31,763 nt of DNA from Hyphochytrium catenoides. Taxonomy: Eukaryota; Sar; Hyphochytriomycetes; Hyphochytriales; Hyphochytriaceae. Shown piece after piece: positions 8,305-21,776 of the stretch. The notes beneath the pieces were generated by a model that worked only from the letters and a program-made list of their open reading frames with translations, did not search any database and was not told the origin of the DNA. The stretch is taken from contig FLMG01003040.1 in NCBI GenBank assembly GCA_900088475.1, positions 25,193 through 56,955 on the forward strand. Reading direction: 5' to 3'. Made by a program: the position numbers and the translations under genes. Positions within the stretch are counted from its first letter, which is position 1; the number at the start of each line of letters is the position of its first letter.

Positions 8305-11033
8305 TCGCCCTGCAGGCTTCCGGTATGGCCCTTGATAGAGCTTCTCAGCACCTTTCTTTGTGAGACCTGCATTCTTGCGAAGCTAACTCGTAAGCCTTAC
8401 CAGTGCTCAGCCCCGTAAGACAACAAGACTGCTTGATCTTCTGCACGCCGACGTTGGCATTGTCAATACTCGTAGCTACCAAGGCTATGTACATTTTCTG
8501 TTCGTCGGGGATGATCACTCTCGAAGGTGCTTTGTTCAATTTCTTCGGAGCAAAGGAGAAGCAGAAGCTAAGTTGGAGGAGCTCATTCTGTTCATGGAAG
8601 AACCAGAACGGTGAGCGGGTGAAGAAGATACGCTCCGATCGCAGGGGAGAGTTCGTTAGCAGTGCCGCTCGCTCGCGGAGTGTGCTCAAGCCGGGGGATA
8701 CTGCACTCTCCTACACCTGCTTATTCATCCTCTAGCAAAGGATGCTGTGAACGCTGGATGAGGACTGTCATGTAGGCGACGAGTTGCCTTCTAATTGCTA
8801 CTGACCTGCCTCATTGTTTTTTAGCAGATGCATTGGCCTCCGCAGTTCACGTCATCAATCGCTGTCCTACTGCCTCACTCGATGGCTCTACCACCTACGA
8901 AAAAGTGGTGTAATAAGCCGCCTGATCTTGGTCACCTACGCGCCTCCTTTCGTTCACTTGCGTATGCCTTGCAGCCATCAACGATGCTGCGAAAGCTTGA
9001 TGCGCGGAGCTCTCGGTATAGAGTTGTAGGGTATGACTCTGGCACCCATGGCTATCGACTGTATGATCCTGTGACCAAGAGAATCTCTGTGCAACATCAT
9101 GATTATGTCTCTTTGTTTCCCATCATAGGGAGCGAATAAGCAACTGCCGCTGAAGTAGGGCAAGTAGGTGGTGAAAAGAGTGCGGCGAGACAAGCAGAAC
9201 AAAGAAGTGCACCTTCGGTTGACGCAGCAAGTCCAGAAGAGCCCACCAGTGACTTTCTTCTGGAGCCGGAGGCGAGAGCAGCGTTGCTGATGAAGCCCAT
9301 CCGGCAGCTTCTTTTCCCTCCTCTCCGACCACAATCACTTCTCCACTCATTCCTATCCCTATCACCCGTGGTTGGTCGTGGTCGACTGCGCAGGAAGACT
9401 CTCTCTCTTTTCCAATAGGCCAGGCTAATCTTCTGCATGTCTCTGAACCCAAGATAGTCCGCGAGGCACTCTCCGGACCTCATGCCACAGAATGGCTAGC
9501 CGCCATTACCTCAGAGCTTACATCAACAATGCAGTTCAATGAGGTTTACGATCTAGTGCCTCCACCCCCAGGCGCTCATATCATCGGCTCTCAATGGGTC
9601 TTTAGGGTCAGGTTGCATAGCGATGGCTGCGTGGACAAATACAAGGCTCGTCTGCTCGCTCTTGGCAATCAACAAAAGCAAGGTATGACTTTAGCGAGAT
9701 CTTTGCTCCAGTAGTGATAGGGCATGACACTGTGCGCTGCCTTCTCTCGCTCGCCGCCACGCTGGATCTAGAAGTGCACCACGCGATAATAAGACCTCCT
9801 TCCTGGATGGAAACTTAGACGAGCAGGGTGTACATGCGGCAACACCCCGGTTTTGCAGCTCCTGGACAAGAAGATCACGTCTGGAGGCTGATGAAGAAGT
9901 CGATATATGGTCTCCGCCAGAGCCCCAAGATGTGGAAGAATGACACGCTGCACCATTATTCTGATTGAGTAAGGGTCCCAGCGCAGCGTCTGTGACTTTG
10001 GAATGTACGTCAAGCGGCACTACTCTTCAATGACCTGATGACCTTGAGACCGTCGGCGTCTTCGTTGATGACATGCTCCTCTTTGCTCCCAACACCGAGC
10101 AGATTGTAGGTCTCAAGACTATGCTGTCTGCTTGTTTCTCCATCGCCGATCTAGGGGAGATAAGAGTACTACTTGGGCATCCAAGTAAAGCGGGATAGAG
10201 CTGTAGGAAGATATACCTTCGACAGTCGAAGTATATCACCGAGAGCTTGGAGCGCTTCAACCTACTTGATTCCTACCCAAACCCTGTCCCAGCGGTGCTA
10301 AGACGTACTTGCCCAAAGCTTCTACCATTCCTCTTTCGGATGATGAAGCTGACCGGTTCGCTCGCACCCCTTATCGCCAAGCAGTGGAGTCTTTGTTTTA
10401 TGTCATGGTGTGCACGCGGCCTGATATCGCTTATTGCATTGTTGCAAGCTGTGAGCCAACATGTAATTGCCTTCCGCCACGTCCGCTGGGCGGCTGTCCA
10501 AACGTATCTTCACCTACCTCACGGCCACCCAAGATTACTCCTTGTCTCTAGGAAAAGATGCTCCTGTTGTTCAACTCTCGGTACTGGCTGATGCTGATTG
10601 GGCTAGTGACCCAGCTGACTGCAAGTCTATTACAGGTTATCTATTATTGAGCCTCAACGGCGGTGCTTTTGCGTGGAAGTCAACAAGAAACAATCTCTCC
10701 GAGCGTCGTCAACGACGGAAGGGGAGTGCGTTTCTCGTTGGTCCGCAAGCCAGGTCGCAGAGCACTTCAGCGTGTTCCTGAGCGAGCTTGGCTTCTCCAA
10801 CCAGCTGCCCATTCACATTAGCCAGGATAACAAGAGCGCGATTGTTCTCTGCTCCTCTCACGACCAAAGTCAAATACCTTAGAGTGTCCTGCAAGAGAAG
10901 ATAGCCCATGATGGGAGAATTAAGCTGGTCTACACTCCCTCTGCAGCTATGGTAGCCGATGGCCTCACCAAGCCTTTACCCGCTCCTCTCTTTCGGATAC
11001 TGCGTCCTCACCTTGGAGTCCTCCCTCCTAGTA
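8221..11033 (+). pseudogene. Decayed Ty1/copia-type retrotransposon pol (integrase, RT, RNase H)
   Basis: The domains occur in copia order but in shifting frames with internal stops, so the element is inactive. From 8256: pre-integrase (RLNHPNHTDIKRLA), then the zinc-binding CETCILAKLTRKP in another frame at 8359. Integrase core from 8414 (LLDLLHADVG, then FVGDDHSRR), with a further shift to KKIRSDRRGEF, where the family has SDNGGEF. The integrase C-terminal part, 8828-9139, contains HVINRCPTASLDGSTTYEK and GYRLYDPVTKRI. Reverse transcriptase from about 9490: YDLVPPPPGAHIIGSQWVF, DKYKARLLALGNQQKQG, KKSIYGLRQSPKMW, and the catalytic FVDDMLLF near 10060. RNase H from about 10480: ADADWASDPADCKSITGYLL, GGAFAWKS and, after a shift, VADGLTKPLP near 10950. 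In active relatives pol copies element RNA and inserts the cDNA. No intact gag, protease or LTR pair is visible. The tail near 11168 (TGTTGAGTGC) could be an LTR start, but no 5' partner was found. Confidence 0.93.
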
Positions 11034-13755
11034 TCAGTACTCTTGCCACTACCCACCCAGCTTTGTCTGCCGACACGGAGAGGAGAAACGTGAGTGAGAC
11101 CGACAAATTGGTGAGTTATTCGACCGTCACCACTGATGGTCCAGAGAAGCTAGGCATGACGGGAAGTGTTGAGTGCTACAATGCTCGTTGTCAGTGGTAC
11201 ATTCTCTATACACACCTAGCTCTTAGGGACATAGATGTTACGGGTACAGCTGTGATATGAGAAAGAGGGGTGTGGCGGCAAGCTGGGAGGGCGGACACGC
11301 AAAGATCTTGTTGTTGACAAGAGACCAGACCGATGTCATCACTGATCATTCAGAGAAATCTCAATCATATATCACTACCCAGTCCCTTGGTATCGGTTCA
11401 TCTAGATTGTACTCATCATCATACAGCAGCAGAAGCAGCGTAGTAGTAGTAGTAGCTTCAGGCACCCATCCTTCCAGCTCTGTAAGTTTCATGAGGAGGC
11501 AAGAAGGCTGTCCCAGGCAGGAGAAGACAAGATGAAAGGAGATTCATCAACAACAAAGGCGAAGAGGCCACAAGCTTCAAGCAGCAGAGCTCGAGAGTCT
11601 TTCGTATCTTCTGCGAGGAGAAGATCTGTCGTCCCTAATTTACCTTCTTCTTGACAAAGCAGTAGCAACATGTCCATCGATCCTACCATTTCCTCTGACG
11701 AGGTGGAGCACTTAGTGACATAGAGTGATCGATGGATGAGTGTGACGTGCGTGATGACGTTGAGGCATCAATTCCTGCAGCAAGCGAACTACCACGACGA
11801 GCCAGAGAAAAAGACATAACGTGAGTCGCTTGTATCCTCCTACTAAGAGGAATCCTCATGACAAGGAGGTGCGATGACTGCGTGTCACGTCGTCTTGCCC
11901 CGGCTTAAGGTTGCCAATACAGCTATTGTTCTTCGTTATTATGATCCAAGAGAACATAATAATACATGGACCCAAGAAGCATCATCCACTTATTACTCAT
12001 CATCATACGACAACTGTTGCCTGCTACATTTTGCTATGCAGTGAAAGCCACCGCCCTTTCTTTCAAGGTCATCATTCTACTCATCTACTACTAATAAGGC
12101 TACTCATCCATAATCAGCAAAAAGATAATAACAAGAGCTCGCGGCGGGGTATGTCACCCTCCCACCGTACAGGCCCCAAAATGGTGTGTGAACTGCTTTG
12201 GGAGTGGTGGAGGTGCCCCCGTTCTCTATAGCCCCTACTTGTACAAGCGTGAAGGTGGTGGCTTGTTGCCATGGTTTCTTGGCCATCCTGATAGTGAGCC
12301 CTAAGATCGAAGGGCCCACAATTTCCAAAACGGTAGTTCGAGGCATTACTACCCAGCTCCTGTGAAAGGTGGAAGAAAACAATGTCAGTACCACAACATT
12401 TCCATTTTTTTTGCCAAGCTGAGTTTTCACTACAGTAGCAGCTTTCCTGCTGGAAAATTGCGAAAGCTTCAGACCTTTGTTTCAAGGGGTTGGTTCAAGA
12501 GCAAGGGAGGGGTGGCCCGGCCCACTAGAGGGACAGTTCTCGATTTTTGGACGCCAACCGCCATTTTATCCTTGGTGATGAGCTCACAACCCCACTACGA
12601 GTACCATAATACCGTCCATTTAACAGCCTCGCTAATGAGTTCTGAATAAAACGGCACTGAAAGGGGTTGGAAAGGCTTGCTTGTTCTTTTATAAATAAGC
12701 GTCTAGAGAGGACCATGAGTTATTCTTCCGTAGGTTCTCGAGAAAATAGAAGCCACTTCTTCATCGCCATGATGATGGCTTCAGTCAACAAAGATGTGGT
12801 GGAGGAATCGTCAACAAGTACGAACATAATAGGAAAGTACTCAGGCCTCCTCCTCGTCGCCTACAGATATATTGTCTCTTTTGTTGTAGATCCCCATCCC
12901 GTCACCCATCTTCAGCTTTCGCAGCAGAAGCTTCAAGGAAGGAAGGCGTCCTCATCATGCAGTATGGGCTAGTGAAGCGCCATGAAGAGGGAGCTATTAT
13001 TATAAAACGGTGGCGACCTGCTGGAAGAATTGGTCCATCAGGAGGTAAATAATAAAGTGACAGCTGCTGGTGTAAGATAGAGCTGGCTGCGATTATCATC
13101 GGTATTCTGGCCGCTGGCAAGAAAGAAGAAAAACAGCTCTCCCCTGTTGCTGCTGGTGGTGGTACAGACCCAGGTTTTGCTGACGCTCACCACCACCGGT
13201 GGTGTTCGACGATTTTTAATGAGAACAGAAGGGTTGGGAGGAGATAATTTTTATATATAATGAAAACAAGTTTAGCAATGATACAGATCTTTTTCCTTCC
13301 GTGGTGGTTGAAACCCGGCTTTATCATGGTGCGTACAGATAGTGGGTTGACTTTGTTGTGTTACTGCCAGCCATCACCATCAATCCAGTGACGACACGGT
13401 GCAAATCTTAGGAACGTTACGGTCCCATTAGATAAAAAGAAAGCTCGTCATTATCCCTGCTATGATCCTCGCCTGCTGCTTCTGCTCAGAGTCAGAACGA
13501 GTGATATATCATTAGAGGATTTCCCAAGGCTCACTTTGACTTTGTGGAGGAAAGGGAAAGCGGACATTTAGCCTTTAATGACAAAAGAGGCTACGGCTGA
13601 TGAAGGTTGAAGCACCAAGCCTTCTCTCTACGACTCTTCTTCCGTTCTCACTTCCAAATAATCCAGCACAACCGCAAGTACCAGCAGGGCCACATTACCA
13701 GGACGACGGCGTTAACTACCAAGGAAAACACGCTTCGCTCTCTCTCACAAGAGTC
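11034..13755. other. Intergenic, possible copia 3' flank; no supported gene
   Basis: About 2.7 kb with no convincing exon. It contains short ATC/AGC/GTA triplet runs (11405-11455), a 15-bp direct repeat (TACTCATCATCATAC at 11410 and 11994), and a 14-bp perfect palindrome CACCACCGGTGGTG at 13191-13204. The first few hundred bases may be remnant 3' LTR of the copia relic, but this cannot be shown without a second LTR copy. The final stretch should include the promoter of the small secreted-protein gene. Confidence 0.4.
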
Positions 13756-14082
13756 ATGAATCTTCAGACAAAGCTTGGCGGAGGAATTCTCTTCCTGTTT
13801 CTCACACTCTCCGGCCCGTGCTCTGCCAGCTTCTACGGCTGTGAGCGGACGAACTTCCAAGGCCACTGTCAGGACTATCATACCGGCGACGGAGGGTGTA
13901 TCCCTGCGAACTATGACTTTGGGTCTGGACGCGCAATAAACAACTGGCGGTGCACTGTATACAAGAACAGTAATTGCGACCCTTCCGCAGGAGCCATGTG
14001 CGTCGACGTCGAGGGCTGGAGTAACTTTGGCATGACAGTGCGTTCTGTTCGATGCTGGGACAGGAAGCCTACCACCTGCTAG
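13756..14082 (+). CDS. Small secreted cysteine-rich protein, beta/gamma-crystallin-like
   Basis: A 108-residue product from the ATG at 13756. An in-frame ATG at 13600 would add 52 residues. The downstream ATG is preferred because it directly begins a signal peptide: NLQTK, hydrophobic core at residues 8-18, likely cleavage after the Ala in CSAS near residue 24. The mature part (~84 residues) carries eight cysteines at 29, 38, 48, 66, 74, 82, 100 and 108, enough for four disulfides. The pattern FYGCERTNFQGHCQDY, then GGCIPANYDFGSGRAINNWRC, and finally VRSVRCW, looks like a Greek-key beta/gamma-crystallin-like secreted module of the type seen in small fungal and bacterial proteins. The family assignment rests on motif resemblance only. 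It is likely extracellular; binding partner or activity is unknown. It is intronless and isolated from other genes by more than 1.5 kb on each side. Confidence 0.62.
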   Translation: MNLQTKLGGGILFLFLTLSGPCSASFYGCERTNFQGHCQDYHTGDGGCIPANYDFGSGRAINNWRCTVYKNSNCDPSAGAMCVDVEGWSNFGMTVRSVRCWDRKPTTC

Positions 14083-15663
14083 TAGAAAGAAAGAGATAAC
14101 ATGGTGACAACATGACTGACACGAGGGAACAGGAACATCTTAGCCAGCGCTCATAACGACTAGGTCGCCTTACGAGAGAGGCCCCCTCAGCTGTGATGTT
14201 TTTAAGGGAAAGGTCTTGGTGGCGGTGAGCCGGAGAGGGGAGAACAGTAGTACTCTTACAGTACTTCTTACTTTTGATGCTGATAAGTAGAACTAAAAAG
14301 AACGATTTCCTATCCCCTACCTCGCTATCGCCAAAGTCGACAACTAACCTTGACTGCCTCTATCTCCTTCGTCCGGGTATCGTTGTCAGGAGTAGTAGTA
14401 GTCCACCTTCCCCATCCAACCATCAGACAGTTCTATAACTCCACAACATTAGAAAGAAGAAGCCTAGCAGAAAGATCCTCGGCGCAGCAGTGATTCAGAT
14501 TCTCAGTGTAATGACGCCACAATGAAGGTTGAACAAGCGTACAATCTGTTGCGAAGATCCTTTGGTCAGAGCAACGAGAAGAAGCACGTTTAAGGGGATT
14601 TTTTTCCTGTTGCCTTGGAGGAGTGTGGGGTGCGGGAGACATAATCAATGTGCCACCGTCAGGTTGAAATTTACCAAGTTAAAAGAACGACCCCATACAA
14701 GAAGCTCGAAGCTTCTTGATGATGTAGACCGTCATCACCAAACCGCTCTACAACCATGGTGCTTTGCTGCAAAACAAAGAAATTGTTCTTCTCGACTGGC
14801 TCCTAAACTGCTTCCTGCCCGCGGTCTGTTGTGCATCGTCGTCATCTTGAGCCGCCCGCCATCGTGCATTCATATCAACCAATATAGCGACCTTATTAGT
14901 GCTACCTCGTAACATCCATCCTGGAAGTCATTCTCTTCTGCCCGCCTTCGTACGAGCCCTGCATGTTCCCATGGCAAGCAGCAGTCCAACAGCAGAATAG
15001 TTCCTCCGTCATCATCTGCAGCTTTGTTCTCACTGCTCAGCTTCCAGACTTCCAGCTGCAGATGTGTAAGTTCGTCTGGATACTGTAATATCAGCAGGTT
15101 TATTGTACATATTATGGAACGGCAGTCAGGTTTATTCTTGACAGGCAGTTCGTAGGCTGTGATACTGGAGGAGGACTGAAAGAATGAGTACCAATCGTAT
15201 CCACAGCTTCACTTCAACATTTTTGCTGATCCTACGAGTAGAACATCACAAGCGCGAATGAGAGTGAGTAGAGAGACCGAGTTAAGGAAACAGAGGCACA
15301 GAGATACAAAGACATACTGCTACAAACATTAGAGAGGCTGAGAAACAGAGGTGCAGAGAGACAGAGTGTCCCGGGAGAAAGAAAATGGGACAGTGAAAAT
15401 TCCTTATTAGTGCGAACAAAGGAGAGAAGACAGAGGTGAGCTACAGCAGCAAATCATAAGGGAAGTAGACTGTGGAGAGAGGAGAGGACGGGGAATCCTT
15501 CTCTTCTTCGTGTCGTTTCGACTTCCATTCTCCGCCATCGATCCAGTGCGAGCGAAGCGAAGAAGCTTGAGCTGGTCTGCCAAGCGCTGCAAGACAGTTC
15601 ACAGATCTCTTCACATTGATCGCGGAGCTTTCTCTCATATCTGTACCTCCTCTGTCTGCAATA
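14083..15663. other. Intergenic, GA-rich toward 3' end
   Basis: About 1.6 kb without a supported gene. From about 15250 to 15480 the strand is purine-rich and includes an imperfect tandem duplication: AAACAGAGG plus flank at 15288 and again at 15343, period 55 bp. The last 150 bp before 15664 should be the promoter and leader of the DAHP synthase gene. Confidence 0.5.
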
Positions 15664-18810
<3,147 letters not shown>

Positions 18811-18964
18811 CTTTTCTGTCCTCTTTAACCTCATCAACCCGATTTGGAGACGAACTCGAGAAGAGCGATGAGCGATTTTTGCATAGATAGCTGTGTCCGA
18901 AGGTGTTGGTCAGAGAGCGCAAAGTAGGAGAGGAAAAGCACTGCAGCTGAAGTGTCTATGGGTC

Positions 18965-20904
18965 TTACCGGTAAATATCCTGAAGGACGTAGTGAACAAG
19001 AGCTCCGTTTGCTTCCGCTATCGCTGCCTTGTCATCCTTGGCAAGGTTACCAAGACGCCAGAGCTCGTTTAAAGATCTAACAAACTTTCCTGTCAACCCG
19101 AGAACAAAAGAATTAGTGTTTATATGATCTACCAGCCTGTGCGGGCGTGGGGTATGACGCAGCGATGAGAAATGGAAATCGTGTGTGTATCGGGCTGAGG
19201 GAAACATTTAGTACAGAACGTTATGAGCTTAGGAAGCATCAGCCCACAGGAATAGGTCAGGGGCTACCGGCTACCTTGAGGAGTCACGAAACCCTTCTCA
19301 CCCCTCTGCCAACCCTGAGGCGGCTCTATAACGTCGGTAGGGTCTCTAAGGAGCTTCGGTAGTAGCACTGCACATATCATAAGGTAACTTAGGGTTGGGA
19401 AGGAGAGTGACATAGAGTCGAGAGGGCTACGGCAGACAAAGAGTTGGTATCTTACCTAGAAAGCGAAGCAGATGCTCTGCTCCATACACATTCACTAGGG
19501 CCGTGTTTTTGTCTAATGCCTAGGAAGTTCAGAAGATGCCAAGAACAGTTGCGGAATGTTATCACGTGTTCATAAAGAGGATTATCGCCATGGCAACAAC
19601 GGGCTTCAAAGGAGAAGTCACCTGGAATTGCTCCTCTTCGACTTGATACAGGAGCACCCGTCCAACTACCTCCTCAAAATACTGGCCCAGTTCGTCCAGG
19701 ATCAGTCGAGGGGCTGCGTCATACTTTTTCATCACTACGAGGAAGTAGGCCAGTCGATCAGAGTCGAAGGCCCACCAGGCCCAAAGGCACCAGAGACATA
19801 AGGAACATTTGATGGACTAGTAGAGTTCGGTCAGCTATTGAGGGGTCAAGGACCTGCGAGCTTCTCTAAGATATCGTGTACTGTCACTCCTCGAGGCAGG
19901 GTGTAGGTCTGACGCCTGTTATGAACAAAGTCATAATCTTCTAATAGCTCGTCCTTCAAGAGCTTTGGGATGTGATCCGGAGAGTCATAGCCGAGAATGG
20001 TTGCTGCTGCCTGCCACAAGCGTATAAGAGGGGATAGGGTAGACTGTGAGGATCAGAGGCGAATGAACCATAAAGAAATGCCTGAGCACCCCAGCGAACC
20101 TACCTTACTCTTTGCCTTTTTCGTAGGTAGAGACTGAACGTTCTCGGGCTTTGGACGCTTAAGATTCACGACCACGATCTCTTGATTCTGCGTAGTAGGA
20201 GGGTCCACAAGAGAAGGGTGACAATAAGGTTCAAAGGTTGGCCGAGAGACGAAAGATCAGAGCTACTCCTTACGATCGGTTGCACTTCCAGAGCTTTGCT
20301 TGCCAACGTGAAGCGGAGCTGGTACACTCCCGGAGACAAGAAGGTTGGCTCTCTGAAGTAGAAGCACTTGTCACTCCATGGCTTGCTGCCAAATGTGAGA
20401 AGTGATGTTATTAGTGCCATGCAAAGACTGTGCACGAGAAGATAGTTTAGGGCTGGGGGTCAAAAGGCCCAACGAAGAGTTCCGAAGCAGAATGAGCGTG
20501 GTGAGACTGTGGACGGCCGACACAGCTTGGCTACTTACCCAGCAGAGGTTGTGAATAGGACGTTCTCCTTCCTATCCCCTGCGAGCTGAACTATGTCGTA
20601 CTGAACTCTAGTGTCCTTCGGACACTTTATCAGTATGCCAGTCGCAGCATTTTTGGCAGCGACAGCGTAATACCCTCCGCCCCACATGAATCTGCCATCG
20701 TCATCCACGACTGCAGTTGGAGTTGTTATATCAGGCGCGCGTTAACTCTCTGGTCAAAAGGCGCTCACCTTCTCCTCCATTGGCCTTCTTCGGAAGTGCT
20801 GCTCGTGGAGGGACTCCAGACGACTTCTCGCTAATGACAAAGTCGAGTATGACCTGATCTTCCTCTGGCCCTTTGACTTTCAGTTCCTCTTTGTCAGTCG
20901 CCAT
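18965..20904 (-). CDS. MRG-domain chromatin protein with novel N-terminal domain
   Basis: Nine exons on the minus strand: 20904-20769, 20710-20539, 20385-20274, 20187-20109, 20006-19854, 19734-19622, 19519-19456, 19367-19275, 19089-18965. They give 348 residues in consistent phase. Residues ~172-348 match the MRG domain of EAF3/MRG15: HIPKLLKDELLEDYDFV, QTYTLPRGVTVHDILEKL, LGQYFEEVVGRVLLYQVE, and VYGAEHLLRFL followed by LLPKLL. MRG proteins act as scaffolds in histone acetyltransferase and deacetylase complexes. The expected N-terminal chromodomain is absent. Residues ~46-140 instead form a beta-rich, aromatic segment (FMWGGGYYAVAAKN, then FREPTFLSPGVYQLRF), which I cannot assign. A basic KRPKPEN...KKAK linker follows. 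Exon 8 has two in-phase donors (ending at 19314 or 19275, 13 residues apart). Exon 5 has a tandem CAGCAG acceptor. The gene converges on DAHP synthase (154 bp apart). The C-terminus is divergent from other MRG domains. Confidence 0.85.
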
Positions 20905-21776
20905 GGCTGCTATTACTAAAAATTCTCATGTAGTCTTGCTCTCCCTATGCCTGGCTCCACCATTCCTACTTTCCACCATAGATCTCAGGCATTCCTGGCG
21001 ATATCTCTTTAGCTATGATTGCCTCTTTCGAAGCTCTACGGACGCGTCGTCGTCCTTTCCTCATGTCAGGCTCGTTGAGCTTCATCGGTGTGAGACGTCA
21101 TACTGTCAAGGAAAAACATCTAAAAATCTTTGAGAGAGAGCGGAGAGAGCTTACCAACCCTAACTTGTTCATAAATATTATTATTCTTACCTGATAACGT
21201 TGTATTCTCTATATGTATCGATAAAGAGTAAAGCAGTAACTCAGATACCTACATCAAGTGTTAATAGTCGTACGATAAAGCCAGATCTGTTCCTCGTATT
21301 GCCGCAATCGAGGGAAGCTCAATGCGACAATATCTGTTGTTTCTTCCCCATTCCTCGGGTTAACATTCTGAGCAACTTCAACCGTCGAGAGTCTTTCTTA
21401 ATAGAGCTCAGATCTCTGGTCTCTGCCATGTCAGAAGAAAGTGGACATCGCTGATGTGGCTGATGGTCTCTGGACAAATCTTCGAGACTCGTACTCCTCA
21501 ATCGCTGCCTCCATTAGTGCCTTGCGGCTGCTGTTACTCGCTGTGACAGGTGCCTTGGCAGAGAACAAGCCGCTTAAGAACCCCCGCCGTGTTCCAAATA
21601 CGGGGCGGCGCAACAGATACACTGACGGCGGGGTGTCCCGTCCTCGTGCTGAGTCTTAGGGAAGTGACCGGAGGCCTCCAGACGGTTGTCACTACGAGGA
21701 CCCGGCGGCACATCTTAGTCCAAGCTGGAACCAAGTGCGCATATCTTCAATATCGTAGTGTCATGCTGAGACTAAC
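20905..21776. promoter_or_regulatory. Divergent intergenic region between MRG and WDR26-like genes
   Basis: 872 bp that must hold the promoters and leaders of both divergent genes. It has an AT-rich patch near 21160-21240. No TATA box or named motif can be assigned with confidence. Short open frames occur near 21430-21660 but do not join in phase to the WDR26-like gene, so they are probably leader sequence. Confidence 0.4.

Noticed and set aside
11168-12010. 3' LTR of the copia relic (TGTTGAGTGC start, ending near the ATC-rich repeat)
   Set aside because: No second copy within the window to define LTR ends; recorded only as a possibility.
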